A DNA stretch of 64,000 nt, taken from positions 1 to 64,000 of the forward strand of contig NZ_JHWH01000023.1 of NCBI RefSeq assembly GCF_000622145.1. The letters are read 5' to 3'. The notes under the pieces were generated by a model, which worked only from the letters and a program-made list of their open reading frames with translations, was not told where the DNA came from and searched no databases. This DNA comes from Paracoccus yeei ATCC BAA-599 (GTDB taxonomy: Bacteria; Pseudomonadota; Alphaproteobacteria; Rhodobacterales; Rhodobacteraceae). Shown piece after piece: positions 55,064-64,000 of the stretch (positions are counted from its first letter, which is position 1; every line of letters starts with the position of its first letter). The position numbers and the translations under genes were made by a program.

Positions 55064-56433
55064 AACAGGGCGCTGAAATAGTCGCCGGGCCGGAACGGTT
55101 TCCCTTGGTTGCCGGCTTTGCTGCCCGGCCGTGCGCTTTTTGTTCTGAAACGCGTGTGTGTGACTGACGCGGTTTTTCGTCATCATGCGGCCAACAGCCG
55201 AGGCAGTCGCGCGAGGTTGTTGGCAGTCATCGTCAGGATGAAGCGGGAACGCACCCGTTCGATGCCCCGATAGACGGTCTGGGCCATGCCACCGACGGTT
55301 TTGGCCCAGCCAAATGCCTCTTCGATCCGTTTGCGGTGTTTGATCGACAGGGAGTAACCCTCGTGCCGGGTGGTGCGGCCGTCGATCGCTGAATATCTCG
55401 ATTTCTGCGCGATATGGGGTGTTATGCAGGCTTTTCGCAGGTCGGCGACGAACTCTGCCGCGTCGAACCCCTTGTCGGCGCCGAGCGTCAACTGTCGGGT
55501 CGAGCCGGGTGAATGGCGGTGGATCATGTCCAGTGCGGCACGCCGTTCCGCGTGACCGTCGGCCTGCGTAAGGTCGCCCTGCACGATGAGCCCATTCCGG
55601 TTCTCCATCAGCGCATGCCCGATGAAGCACAGCATCGCGCCGGTGCCGGGGGATTTCTTGTAGAGCCGCGCGTCGGGGTCGGTCGTCGAGGCATGGGTGG
55701 CATTGGAGCGCTTCTGGCCCCGGAAATCGACTTCGGCATTGCGGTTCTGGTGGGTGGGGCGGGACATCGGGTCGGTCTCGGACGGTGTCGGCTCAGGGTG
55801 GTCTTCGGTGGGGCTGTCTGGACCGGGCGGGCCGCCCGGATCGTCGTCAGACGGCGTGTCGGTCGCCTTCGGCTGGAAGCTCTTCATGGAGGCCCAGGCC
55901 TTCACAAGTGTGCCATCGACCGAGAAGTGGTCGTCCGACAAGAGCGGCGCGACCTCGCGATGGGCCAGGATCGCTGCCATCACCTTGCGCGACATCCCGG
56001 TGGTCAGTAGCCGGTCGCGGTTCTTGGTGAAGACGGTCGGCACCCAGACGGCGTCGTCAATCCCGAGGCCGACGAACCAGCGGAACAAGAGGTTATACTG
56101 CATCTGTTCCATCAACTGCCGCGCGGAGCGGACCGAGAACAGGATCTGGATCAGGCTCGCCCGGATCAGCCGTTCCGGCGGGATCGAGGGGCGGCCGAAA
56201 TCGGTGTAAAGCGCCTCGAACTCGCCATCCAGGCTGGCCAGCGCGTCGTTCACCACCTGCCGGATCTTGCGCAACGGATGCCGCGCGGGGATGCGCGCCT
56301 CCAGGTCCACATAGCTGAACAGCGACCCGCTCGCCTCGTCCGTCCCGCGCATCATAACCCCCGCCGTTATCATGCCGACGGTGAATCATGTTCTCAAACC
56401 ACTGTCGAGGCAGGACTATTTCAGCGGCCCGTT
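55064..56433. mobile_element. IS5-family insertion sequence, complete
   Basis: The element is bounded by imperfect 20-bp inverted repeats at 55064-55083 and 56414-56433, sharing the core CGCTGAAATAGTC, and holds one transposase gene on the minus strand. Total length is about 1370 bp. Flanks show TAA on both sides but no convincing longer target duplication. The left flank is the edd 3' region and the right flank an IS66 transposase remnant, so the ends are probably not from one original target. Insertion may have been accompanied by a deletion. Confidence 0.85.
55183..56355 (-). CDS. IS5-family transposase
   Basis: 390 residues. The N-terminal DUF772-type domain has [20 protein letters not shown] and [20 protein letters not shown]. 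Catalytic DDE residues are in [22 protein letters not shown] and [16 protein letters not shown] (the Y-R-E-K type signature). A Pro/Asp/Thr-rich insert ([20 protein letters not shown]) sits between the first and second acids. The frame is unbroken, so the element may be active. ATG at 56355 is preferred because GGCGGGGGTT lies upstream; an ATG six codons earlier (56373) is the alternative. Confidence 0.88.
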   Translation of the reverse strand: MMRGTDEASGSLFSYVDLEARIPARHPLRKIRQVVNDALASLDGEFEALYTDFGRPSIPPERLIRASLIQILFSVRSARQLMEQMQYNLLFRWFVGLGIDDAVWVPTVFTKNRDRLLTTGMSRKVMAAILAHREVAPLLSDDHFSVDGTLVKAWASMKSFQPKATDTPSDDDPGGPPGPDSPTEDHPEPTPSETDPMSRPTHQNRNAEVDFRGQKRSNATHASTTDPDARLYKKSPGTGAMLCFIGHALMENRNGLIVQGDLTQADGHAERRAALDMIHRHSPGSTRQLTLGADKGFDAAEFVADLRKACITPHIAQKSRYSAIDGRTTRHEGYSLSIKHRKRIEEAFGWAKTVGGMAQTVYRGIERVRSRFILTMTANNLARLPRLLAA

Positions 56434-56502
56434 AAGCCTTGGCTGGAGGTCCAGCTCTCCCGCATCCCGCAGAAATCCCAACTCGCCGAGGACATCCGCT
56501 AC
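56434..56502 (+). pseudogene. IS66-family transposase remnant
   Basis: Directly behind the right IS5 inverted repeat the + frame reads KPWLEVQLSRIPQKSQLAED then IRY, which is the conserved stretch of IS66 (TnpC) transposases before their IRYALSRW block. Similarity stops after IRY and the frame closes at 56529. Only about 23 codons remain; both ends are lost. Confidence 0.6.
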
Positions 56503-57114
56503 ACGGAACTTCGTCAGCTGGAGTCATGACCTGTTTCTCTCGTTAGCCTTTCGCGTGTCTGGATGTTTCCCAAAAAATCGAAATTGCAACACAGCGTTTC
56601 CGACCGCACGTCAGAAACAATTCCTTACAAATCTATGCGTGCGCCCGAGTGATTGTCGGGCCACATGCTTGTGGCAGCAAGAAGCAGTTCGAGAACTGAT
56701 AACTGGATATGCAACCATGGCACGCCAAACCATTGCCGGCACCGCACGACAGGTCGCGCTTTATGCGCCGCTCTTGTTGAGCCTGATTAAGGCTGGCAAT
56801 GAAAGACCGGCCTTGCGACTGGGTCATGTAAAAGGCGGCCTTCTCGAACTGAGGTCGAGCTTGGTAGACACGCTGCAAAGTGTCCGCTTGATCTGGTTCG
56901 TCATGTCGCTGGTGCTCAGCGTCGAGGCCTGCGCGCTGATCGGCTGGGCCTTCGGCCATATCAAGCGCGCTGCTGCCATAAGCGTATTGCTGCCTGTTCT
57001 GGATCTTGTTGTTGTGGAACGTGACAGAGGACGAGGATGAACCTTTGCTTCCGATCGGGGCGCAACCTGCAGCAGGTTGAACCTTGCGCGCCACCTCTCG
57101 ACCGAGGATTACTC
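56503..57114. other. low-GC interval between IS remnants and efflux genes
   Basis: About 600 bases with clearly lower G+C than the chromosome average; for example 56581-56640 has 26 G+C in 60. I see no convincing regulator gene (no TetR or MarR helix-turn-helix). The only long + frame is the doubtful membrane reading at 56717-57040. The interval presumably holds the promoter of the efflux operon and debris of former mobile DNA. Confidence 0.5.
56717..57040 (+). CDS. doubtful hypothetical membrane protein
   Basis: 107 codons, starting MARQTIAGTARQVALYAP. Hydrophobic stretches (LYAPLLLSLI, LIWFVMSLVLSVEACALIGW, AAAISVLLPVLDLVVV) would give two or three membrane segments. No ribosome site, no family recognised, and composition unlike the neighbours. 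An equally long frame exists on the other strand, so this may be chance. Listed because it fills a gap in front of the efflux genes and ends 75 bases before the adaptor start. Confidence 0.25.
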   Translation: MARQTIAGTARQVALYAPLLLSLIKAGNERPALRLGHVKGGLLELRSSLVDTLQSVRLIWFVMSLVLSVEACALIGWAFGHIKRAAAISVLLPVLDLVVVERDRGRG

Positions 57115-58386
57115 ATGATCTTTTGCTCTTTGCTTCGATTTGCCAGGGTGGGTATGGCCCTGGCCGCCCTTTCCGTCGCAGGGCAGGCGGGGGCGCAGCA
57201 GCCTCCCGCGACCGGCCCCAGGCAAGTTGGGGTCGTCACGCTCAAGGCGCAATCGGTGCCGTTGGTAAGCACGCTGCCGGGGCGGGCGGTGGCACGCGAT
57301 TCCGTGGACATCCGCCCGCGCGTTGACGGTTTTGTGACCGAGATCGTCTATAATCCCGGCCAGCAGATCAAGGCGGGCGATCCGATGTTCCAGATCGATC
57401 GTACCACCTATCAGGCGTCGGTCGAGGAGGCCAAGGCTAACCTCGCCTCGGCCAAGGCGGCGGTGCCGCAGGCTGAGGCGGCTTATGAGCGATCGAGCAG
57501 GCTGCAAAATTCCGGCTCGACCCGCGCGGACCTTGAGGAAGCGGAAGCCACGCTGGAACAGGCGCGTGCTGCCGTGAGCGCGGCCGAGGCTGCCCTGCGC
57601 ACGGCTGAGGCGCAGCTGTCCTGGACCACGATCACCAGCCCGCTGGACGGCCTGCCCTCGGTTTCGGCGGTGTCGGTGGGCGATCTGGTCACGGCCGGGC
57701 AAAGCGATGCGCTGGCCACCGTCACCCAGCTTGATCCCATCGACGTGGACATGTTCGAGCCATCGGCCCGCTTGCAGCGCATCCGCGACCGCATCGAGGC
57801 CGGCACGATCCAGCGCGCGGATTCGATCAACGCGCAACTGACGCTGGAAAACGGCCGGACCTATGCCGCGAAGGGAGAATTGGTGGCGCCGGGGTTCGAG
57901 GTCTCGACCTCGACCGGGGCCATCGACTTCCGCTTTCGCTTCGAGAACCCCGAACGCCGCATCCTGCCCGGCATGTTCGTGCGCGGCAGCATCGAAATCG
58001 GCCGCATCCAGGCGATCCTGGTGCCGCAGATGGCGGCAACCCGCGGCCGCGACGGCACGCTGACTGCCTGGGTGGCAGAGGACGGCAAGGCGATGAAGCG
58101 CATCCTGACCGAAGAGGGCGTGCATGAAAACGCCTGGATCGTCACCACCGGGCTGCAAGAAGGCGAGGTGCTGATCGTCAACGGCACCACGAGTCTTGCC
58201 GAAGGCGCCGAGATCGCCGCCACCCCCGTCGTGGTCGATGAGGACGGCGTGGTACGCGACCAAGCCACGGTGGATCAAGCCACAATCGGGACGGACGATG
58301 CCGCTTCAGCCGGGGAGACGACGCCGCAAGACGAGAGGGCCCCAGCGAACGACACAGCTCCGGCAGCGCAAGGCGGGGCGGAATAG
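57115..58386 (+). CDS. RND efflux periplasmic adaptor (membrane fusion protein)
   Basis: 423 residues. A signal peptide (RVGMALAALSVAGQAGA), no lipobox, then the adaptor blocks: VDIRPRVDGFVTEIVYNPGQ and IKAGDPMFQIDRTTYQA (lipoyl half), an alpha-hairpin (about 85-155, ASAKAAVPQAEAAYERSSRL), LSWTTITSPLDG and INAQLTLENGRTYAAKG. The C-terminal tail after about residue 380 is Ala/Thr/Asp-rich and atypical. AcrA/MexA-like role: links the RND pump to an outer-membrane channel. ATG at 57115 with CGAGGATT upstream was preferred over an in-frame ATG at 57037. The pump follows after three bases. Confidence 0.92.
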   Translation: MIFCSLLRFARVGMALAALSVAGQAGAQQPPATGPRQVGVVTLKAQSVPLVSTLPGRAVARDSVDIRPRVDGFVTEIVYNPGQQIKAGDPMFQIDRTTYQASVEEAKANLASAKAAVPQAEAAYERSSRLQNSGSTRADLEEAEATLEQARAAVSAAEAALRTAEAQLSWTTITSPLDGLPSVSAVSVGDLVTAGQSDALATVTQLDPIDVDMFEPSARLQRIRDRIEAGTIQRADSINAQLTLENGRTYAAKGELVAPGFEVSTSTGAIDFRFRFENPERRILPGMFVRGSIEIGRIQAILVPQMAATRGRDGTLTAWVAEDGKAMKRILTEEGVHENAWIVTTGLQEGEVLIVNGTTSLAEGAEIAATPVVVDEDGVVRDQATVDQATIGTDDAASAGETTPQDERAPANDTAPAAQGGAE

Positions 58387-58389
58387 ACC

Positions 58390-61300
58390 ATGGCGCGGTT
58401 CTTCATTCACCGGCCGGTCTTTGCCTGGGTCCTGGCGATCATCACCATGCTGGCGGGGGTCTACGGCCTGTCCAGCCTGCCCATCGCGCAATATCCCGAC
58501 ATCGCGCCGACCACGGTGCGCATCAGCGCGACCTATACCGGCGCGTCGCCCGACATCGTGGAAAACTCGGTCACGACGGTGATCGAGGACGGGATGACCG
58601 GCATCGACGGGCTGATCTACATGACCTCGACGTCGTCGCAGGGCTCGGCGTCCATCCAGTTGACCTTCGACGGCAGCGTGGACCCCGACATCGCCCAGGT
58701 GCAGGTCCAGAACAAGCTGCAGCTGGTGACGCCGCAACTGCCCGACGCCGTGCAAAGCCAGGGCGTGTCGGTCAGCCGCTCGACCTCGTCGATCCTGCTG
58801 GTGGGGGCGCTGACCTCGACCGACGGCAGCCACACCTCGCTGGAACTGGGCGACCTGGTCAGCCAGATGATCGAGGATCCGGTCAAGCGCACGAGTGGCG
58901 TAGGGTCAGTGCAGAGTTTCGGCTCGGGCTACGCGATGCGCATCTGGCTCGATCCCGACCGGATGCTGCAATATCAGGTGACGCCCGCGGATGTCGTCGC
59001 GGCCGTCAGCGAACAGAACACCAACGTTACCGTGGGCAGTCTGGGCGACCAGCCCACGGTCAAGGGCCAGCAGCTGAACGTGGCCCTATCGGCGCAGTCG
59101 CAACTGACCTCGGTGCGCGAATTCGAAAGCATCCTGCTGCGCACCGACAGCGACGGCGCCACCATCTTCCTGGGCGACGTGGCCGACATCGAGATCGGGC
59201 AGGAGGATTACGGCAGCGCCTCGCGCTTCAACGGGATGCCGGCGGCGGGCTTCGGCGTGAACCTGGCGACGGGGGCGAATGCGGTCGACACCGCGGCGGC
59301 CGTGCGCCAGGTGCTGGACGGGCTGCAAGCCTCGCTGCCCGCCGGGGTGCAGATCGTCTATCCCTATGACACCTCGCCCTTTGTCGAGGAATCGATCAAC
59401 CAAGTCTATCACACACTGGCCGAGGCGGTGGTCCTGGTCTTCGTCGTCATCCTGATCTTCCTGCAAAGCTGGCGCGCGACGCTGATCCCGACGCTGGCGA
59501 TCCCGGTGGTGCTGCTGGGGACCTTTGCGGTGCTGGCCTTCGCGGGCATGTCGATCAACACGCTGACCATGTTCGCCATGGTGCTGGCGATCGGCCTGCT
59601 GGTCGACGACGCCATCGTGGTGGTCGAGAACGTCGAGCGGGTGATGGAGGAAGAGGGTCTTGGCCCCGTCGAGGCGACCGAGAAGAGCATGGACGAGATC
59701 TCGTCCGCGCTGGTCGGCATCGTGCTGGTCCTGTCGGCGGTGTTCCTGCCGATGGCCTTCATGTCGGGCTCGACCGGGGTGATCTATCGCCAGTTCTCGA
59801 TCACCATCATCAGCGCCATGGTGCTGTCCCTGGCGGTCGCGCTGATCCTGACGCCGGCGATGTGCGCCACCTTGCTGAAGCCGAAGAAGCACGGCGGGGG
59901 CATCGCGCCGGCGCGCTGGTTCAACCGCACGCTCGACCGCGCGACCAACGGCTATGCCGGCACGGTTGGGGCTTTCGTCAAGCGGCCGTTCCGCTTTCTG
60001 GTCGTGCTGCTGGCCTTTGGCCTAGGCGCCTGGATGCTGTACCAGAAACTGCCCGGATCGTTCCTGCCGTCCGAGGACCAGGGCGTGCTGATGGTCATGG
60101 TTGAAACCCCCGAGGGCTCGACCGCCGAACGCACCCGGGCGCTGGTCGAGGAAGTCGAGCAGTTCGTTCTTCAGGATGAAAAGGACACCGCCGAAAGCGT
60201 GTTCGCCGCGCTTGGCTTCGGCTTCGGAGGCTCGGGCCAGCGCAATGCGATGGTGTTCATCAAGCTCAAGGACTTTGCCGAACGCGAAGGGTTCGACGCC
60301 GCCTCGATGGCGACGCGGGGAAACATGAAGTTCATGTCGAACAAGAACGGCCGCGTGTTCTTCATGCAGCCGCCGGCAATCCAGGGCATGGGCAACACCG
60401 CGGGCTTCACCATGCAGCTGATCGACCAGGCCGGCACCGGGCAGGAACGTCTGGCGGCCGCCGCCGACGAACTGGTGGCCCGCGCCAATGCCGACGGTCG
60501 CGTGACCAGCCTGCAGGGCAACGACGCCCCGTTCCAGACCTCGCGGCGCATCGACATCGACCAGCAGAAGGCCGCGGCCTATGGGCTGTCGATCTCGGAC
60601 CTGAACCAGACGCTGTCGATCATCTTCGCCAGCTCGAACGTCAACGACTTTTCGCTGTCGGGCGAACTGCGGCCGGTGATCGTGCAGGGGCGGGCCCAGG
60701 CCCGGATGCAGTCCGACGACATCGAGAAGTGGTATGTCCGCAACGAGGACGGTGACATGGTGTCCTTTGCCGCCTTTACCGCCCAGGAATGGGACCAGCA
60801 GGCGCAAAGCCTGGCGCGCTATGGCGGTACCCGCTCGATGGAAATTTCCGGCGCGGCGGCGCAGGGCGTCTCCTCGGGCACGGCGATGGACGTGATGGAG
60901 GAACTGGTCGGCCAGCTCGACGGCGGCTATGGCACCGCCTGGACGGGGTTATCCTATCAGGAGCGGCTGTCGGGGAACCAGGCGCCCATGCTGTTCGCCC
61001 TGTCGGCGCTGGTCGTGTTCCTGGCCCTGGCCGCGCTTTACGAAAGCTGGTCGGTGCCGATCTCGGTGATGATGACGGTGCCCATCGGCATCGTCGGCGC
61101 GATGGCGGCGGCGCTGGTCTTCGGGCAGTCGAACGACGTCTATTTCAAGGTCGGGATGCTGACCACCATCGGCCTTGCCGCCCGGAACGCCATCCTGATC
61201 GTCGAGTTCGCCGAGATGCTGCGAAAGCAGGGCAAGCCTTTGCTGGAGGCGGCGGTCGAGGCCTCGCGCATGCGGCTGCGGCCGATCCTGATGACGACGC

Positions 61301-61485
61301 TGGCCTTCATGCTGGGCGTCATGCCGCTTGCCTTGGCCAGCGGCGCGGGGGCAGCCGCGCAGAAATCCATCGGCATCGGGGTTCTGGGCGGCATCGCGAC
61401 ATCGGCTGTCATCGGCATCTTCCTGGTCGCCGTGTTCTATGTCGTGGTCCTGCGCGGCGTCAGTTCGATTCGGCGTAGGGTTTGA
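58390..61485 (+). CDS. RND multidrug efflux permease (HAE-1, AcrB/MexB-like)
   Basis: 1031 residues, 12 membrane segments and two large periplasmic loops. MARFFIHRPVFAWVLAIITM and LPIAQYPDIAPTTVRISATY open the protein; the proton-relay block VLAIGLLVDDAIVVVENVER holds the Asp-Asp pair in TM4; GIGVLGGIATSAVIGIFLVA closes TM12. It expels drugs, dyes or solvents by proton exchange as a trimer. Substrates cannot be told. No TolC/OprM-type channel gene follows; nasA on the other strand is next, so an outer-membrane partner must be encoded elsewhere. Confidence 0.96.
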   Translation: MARFFIHRPVFAWVLAIITMLAGVYGLSSLPIAQYPDIAPTTVRISATYTGASPDIVENSVTTVIEDGMTGIDGLIYMTSTSSQGSASIQLTFDGSVDPDIAQVQVQNKLQLVTPQLPDAVQSQGVSVSRSTSSILLVGALTSTDGSHTSLELGDLVSQMIEDPVKRTSGVGSVQSFGSGYAMRIWLDPDRMLQYQVTPADVVAAVSEQNTNVTVGSLGDQPTVKGQQLNVALSAQSQLTSVREFESILLRTDSDGATIFLGDVADIEIGQEDYGSASRFNGMPAAGFGVNLATGANAVDTAAAVRQVLDGLQASLPAGVQIVYPYDTSPFVEESINQVYHTLAEAVVLVFVVILIFLQSWRATLIPTLAIPVVLLGTFAVLAFAGMSINTLTMFAMVLAIGLLVDDAIVVVENVERVMEEEGLGPVEATEKSMDEISSALVGIVLVLSAVFLPMAFMSGSTGVIYRQFSITIISAMVLSLAVALILTPAMCATLLKPKKHGGGIAPARWFNRTLDRATNGYAGTVGAFVKRPFRFLVVLLAFGLGAWMLYQKLPGSFLPSEDQGVLMVMVETPEGSTAERTRALVEEVEQFVLQDEKDTAESVFAALGFGFGGSGQRNAMVFIKLKDFAEREGFDAASMATRGNMKFMSNKNGRVFFMQPPAIQGMGNTAGFTMQLIDQAGTGQERLAAAADELVARANADGRVTSLQGNDAPFQTSRRIDIDQQKAAAYGLSISDLNQTLSIIFASSNVNDFSLSGELRPVIVQGRAQARMQSDDIEKWYVRNEDGDMVSFAAFTAQEWDQQAQSLARYGGTRSMEISGAAAQGVSSGTAMDVMEELVGQLDGGYGTAWTGLSYQERLSGNQAPMLFALSALVVFLALAALYESWSVPISVMMTVPIGIVGAMAAALVFGQSNDVYFKVGMLTTIGLAARNAILIVEFAEMLRKQGKPLLEAAVEASRMRLRPILMTTLAFMLGVMPLALASGAGAAAQKSIGIGVLGGIATSAVIGIFLVAVFYVVVLRGVSSIRRRV

Positions 61486-61525
61486 TGATCAAGGGCTTGC
61501 GTGAAGAATCTGGAAACCGAATGAT

Positions 61526-64000
61526 CTATTCGGCGGCCCTTGCGACCGCCTTGGCCTCAAGGATGGCGCGAATCTCGGGCCGGCACGAACCGCAGTTCGT
61601 GCCCGCGCCAAGCGCCTTGCCCACCGCCTCGACCGAGGTCAGGGCCTGGCTGGCGATGGCCCGGACGATGCTGTTCACCCCGACCGAGAAGCAGGCGCAG
61701 ATCAGCGCCCCGTCATCCGGCCGTCCGGCCGCGGCCTGACCCGCCAGCAGGTCCGGCCCGCAGTCCGCGCCAAGCGCGGCGGCCACATGGCTGCGCGACA
61801 GCGCGACGGGTTCGGGCGCGACGAACAGGGCCGCCTGCAGCCGCCCGTCCCGGACAAAGGCCAGCCGCACCAGGCCGCGGCGGCGATCCTGCATCACCAG
61901 CGGATCGCCCGTCAGGCCGAACAGGGCGCGTGCCTCCTGTATCCAGTCCTCGGGCAGGGCGCCGCCGGCCAGTTCCACCTGCTGGCCCTTGGGCAAGGTG
62001 GCCCGCGCCCAGTAATCCGCGCGCGGCGTGATCGGCCCGGCCGCGACCGCGAAGCCGTACCAGGCCGCCGCAAAGGGCCGGATCGCAACCTGCGCCGATT
62101 TCAGCGCCGGCTGGCCCGAGACGGGGTCGGTCAGCGCCGGCACCAGGGCGTCGACGCGCCCGGTCGGCGCGGTTTCGGCGGTCCAGTGCATTGGGGCAAA
62201 GGGCTGGCCGGGCGCCACGCGGTCGGTGATCAGGACCCGCAGGACGGCACGGCCCAAGGGGCTTTCCACCTGCGCCAGCGTGGCGGGCCGCAGGCCCAGC
62301 CGGCCCGCATCCTGCGGGTGCAGTTCCAGGAAGGGCTCGGCCATGTGCCGCGACAGGCGGGGTGACAGGCCGGTGCGGGTCATCGTGTGCCAATGGTCCC
62401 GCACCCGCCCGGTGTTCAGCCGGAAGGGATGAGCGGGATCGGGGGCCATCGGGATGCGTGGGGCCACCGCCACCATCCGCGCCTTGCCCGACGGGGTATG
62501 AAAGCGGCCATCGCCAAAGAACCGCCCACCCGCCTTGCGCGGCGATTGCGGCCACAGGAACGGCTGCATCGCGTTGTAATCGGCCGTCTTGATGTTGGCA
62601 TGGTCCGAGATGTCGAAGTCGCTGCCCAGCCGACCGGCGACGCCCGACAGGGCGGCGTGCTCGGCAAAGACCTGGGTCGGGTTTTCCCAGGCAAAGGCCT
62701 TGCCCCAGCCCATGCGGGCGGCAACATCCGCGATGATGCGCCAGTCGTCGCGCGCCTGGCCCGCCGGCGGCAGGCTGCTGCGTTGGCGCGAGATGCGGCG
62801 TTCCGAGTTTGTCACCGTGCCGTCCTTTTCGCCCCAGCCGGTGGCGGGCAGCAGCACATGCGCAAGCCGCGTCGTGTCGGTCCGCGCCACCATGTCCGAG
62901 ACCACCACGAAGTCGCAGCCGGCGATGGCGCGAGCGACCCGGTCGGCCTCGGGCATCGAGACGGCGGGATTGGTGCAGACGATCCACAGCGCCTTGATGC
63001 GCCCCTCCTCGACCGCGCGGAACATGTCCACGGCCTTCAGCCCTGGCTTTTCCGCGATGGTGGGCGAGGCCCAGAAGGACTGGACGGCGGCGCGATGGGC
63101 GGGGTTCTCGATATCGAGGTGGCAGGCCAGCATGTTGGCAAGCCCGCCCACCTCGCGCCCGCCCATGGCGTTGGGCTGGCCGGTGATGCTGAAGGGGCCC
63201 ATGCCGGGCTGGCCGATGCGCCCCGTCGCAAGGTGGCAGTTCAGGATGGCATTGACCTTGTCGGTCCCGTCGTCGGACTGGTTCACGCCCTGAGAATAGA
63301 CCGTCACAACCCTGTCGCTGCCCCGCCAGATCGACAGAAACTGCGCCAGGTCGGCAGGGTCCAGGCCGGTGGTTTCCACAGCCGCCAGCCGGGCCTGCGC
63401 CAGCGCCTCTTCCGCACCCTCGACATTTTCAAGGGAGTCCATGCAATGCGCTGAATTGGAAAGAAGCCAGTTGAAAAGAACGGTGTCTGTCCCGAGCCTC
63501 AGCGCCAGATGCAGATCGGCGATGTCGCAACTGGCCGTGCGGCGGGGATCGACGACCACGACCTGCGTGCCCCGCGCCTCGCGCGCGGCGGCAAGGCGCT
63601 GGTACAGCACCGGATGGCACCACGCCAGGTTCGACCCGACCAGGACCACCACATCCGCCTGCTCAAGGTCCTCGTACAGTCCCGGCACGGTGTCAGAGCC
63701 GAATGCCCGGCGGTGCCCCGCGACCGACGAGGCCATGCACAGCCGCGAATTCGTGTCGATGTTGGCGCTGCCGACAAAGCCCTTCATCAACTTGTTGGCG
63801 ACATAGTAATCCTCGGTCAACAACTGGCCCGAGACATACATGGCGACCGCATCCGGCCCATGCGCGGCGATGGTCCGGGACAGGCGCCCCGCGACCATGT
63901 CCAGCGCCTCGTCCCAGCCTGCCTCGCGCCCGTTGATGCGGGGGGCGAGCAGCCGGCCCCCCGTCCCCAGGGTTTCACCCAGCGCCGCGCCCTTGACGCA
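61526..64000 (-). CDS. nasA: assimilatory nitrate reductase large subunit, 5' end cut by window edge
   Basis: 825 residues are visible; the N-terminus lies beyond the right edge. The first visible residue, Cys of CVKGAALGETLGTGGRLLAP, is the last ligand of the N-terminal 4Fe-4S cluster. Mo-bisMGD-binding blocks follow (SRLCMASSVAGHRRAFGSD, VVVLVGSNLAWCHPVLYQRL, VVVDPRRTASCDIADLHLAL). The last ~60 residues form a BFD-like [2Fe-2S] domain (ICACFSVGVNSIVRAI, GAGTNCGSCRPEIRAIL). It reduces nitrate to nitrite for assimilation in the cytoplasm. The C-terminal cluster domain fits the NasA form of Klebsiella and alphaproteobacteria. Partner genes are outside the window. Confidence 0.94.
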   Translation of the reverse strand, partial: CVKGAALGETLGTGGRLLAPRINGREAGWDEALDMVAGRLSRTIAAHGPDAVAMYVSGQLLTEDYYVANKLMKGFVGSANIDTNSRLCMASSVAGHRRAFGSDTVPGLYEDLEQADVVVLVGSNLAWCHPVLYQRLAAAREARGTQVVVVDPRRTASCDIADLHLALRLGTDTVLFNWLLSNSAHCMDSLENVEGAEEALAQARLAAVETTGLDPADLAQFLSIWRGSDRVVTVYSQGVNQSDDGTDKVNAILNCHLATGRIGQPGMGPFSITGQPNAMGGREVGGLANMLACHLDIENPAHRAAVQSFWASPTIAEKPGLKAVDMFRAVEEGRIKALWIVCTNPAVSMPEADRVARAIAGCDFVVVSDMVARTDTTRLAHVLLPATGWGEKDGTVTNSERRISRQRSSLPPAGQARDDWRIIADVAARMGWGKAFAWENPTQVFAEHAALSGVAGRLGSDFDISDHANIKTADYNAMQPFLWPQSPRKAGGRFFGDGRFHTPSGKARMVAVAPRIPMAPDPAHPFRLNTGRVRDHWHTMTRTGLSPRLSRHMAEPFLELHPQDAGRLGLRPATLAQVESPLGRAVLRVLITDRVAPGQPFAPMHWTAETAPTGRVDALVPALTDPVSGQPALKSAQVAIRPFAAAWYGFAVAAGPITPRADYWARATLPKGQQVELAGGALPEDWIQEARALFGLTGDPLVMQDRRRGLVRLAFVRDGRLQAALFVAPEPVALSRSHVAAALGADCGPDLLAGQAAAGRPDDGALICACFSVGVNSIVRAIASQALTSVEAVGKALGAGTNCGSCRPEIRAILEAKAVARAAE

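Noticed and set aside
55061-56436. Exact target duplication around the IS5 element
   Set aside because: Only TAA is common to both sides (CTAAC at left, GTTAAG at right), and that partly belongs to the inverted repeats. A true duplication cannot be claimed.
56633-57094. 153-codon minus-strand frame in the low-GC interval
   Set aside because: No recognisable domain, poor start context and Gln/Ala-rich composition. The + strand reading is no better, so only that one was kept, at low confidence.

Overview
The window is about 64 kb of very GC-rich (roughly two-thirds G+C) bacterial chromosome. Gene content and protein sequences point to an alphaproteobacterium of the Rhodobacteraceae, most like Paracoccus: heterotetrameric sarcosine oxidase, the short HisG/HisZ pair, CcmI, an Entner-Doudoroff glucose module, and a neighbouring RNA-methyltransferase/PIN-domain pair. 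This placement is inferred from protein character, not from a database search. No rRNA, tRNA, CRISPR array or prophage is visible. Genes are tightly packed, with many 1-8 nt overlaps.

Layout. 1-266: the 5' end of an IS110-family transposase. 454-2278: a 27-codon membrane peptide gene, an XpaC-like protein and truA. 2286-5995: a sugar transferase facing a stress-protein/CPBP-protease pair, then nfuA-like, tsaB and a rimI-like acetyltransferase. 6077-11575: a complete nucleoside ABC importer (BMP-type binding protein, double ATPase, two permeases) ending in purine-nucleoside phosphorylase, an uptake-and-cleavage operon. 11596-18489: mnmH, an L,D-transpeptidase, an SGNH esterase, rpmB, meaB, a periplasmic thioredoxin-like protein, serS and a membrane protein. 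18486-23832: the conserved yfgM-like/bamB/der set, rarD and Fe-type sodB. 23971-30487: a lipoprotein and the sarcosine oxidase genes soxB, soxD, soxA and soxG, with a TfoX-like gene and a small membrane protein lying between soxB and soxD. 30692-35656: ccmI-ruvX facing hisS-hisZ-hisG. 35705-41608: slyX, DUF4177 and DUF2254 proteins, gatB and a CPA2 antiporter. 41609-44947: a 1112-residue membrane protein that looks like a fusion of pilus or type II secretion inner-membrane parts. 45144-47284: a SIMPL protein and an O-acetylhomoserine sulfhydrylase. 47542-55001: pgi, pgl, zwf, the PIN/methyltransferase pair and divergent edd. 55064-57114: a complete IS5-family element abutting an IS66 remnant, then low-GC sequence. 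57115-61485: an RND efflux adaptor and pump. 61526-64000: assimilatory nitrate reductase, cut by the right edge.

The points most worth a second look are these. (1) A family of dispersed intergenic repeats carries a GGG(G/A)TATTTG-type box. One copy forms a 21-codon frame joined by TGATG overlaps to an ABC ATPase and its permease, one copy supplies the stop codon of mnmH, and one pair forms a 22-nt perfect inverted repeat. (2) The last ~85 codons of hisS drop to about 52% G+C with foreign codon use, ending exactly at hisZ. (3) Four 11-bp direct repeats lie at exact one-helical-turn spacing at 36578-36621. (4) Matching LacI-type palindromes sit in front of zwf and edd, suggesting joint control of the Entner-Doudoroff genes. 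(5) The secretion-like fusion protein. (6) The IS5 element lies directly behind edd, where eda would often be found.
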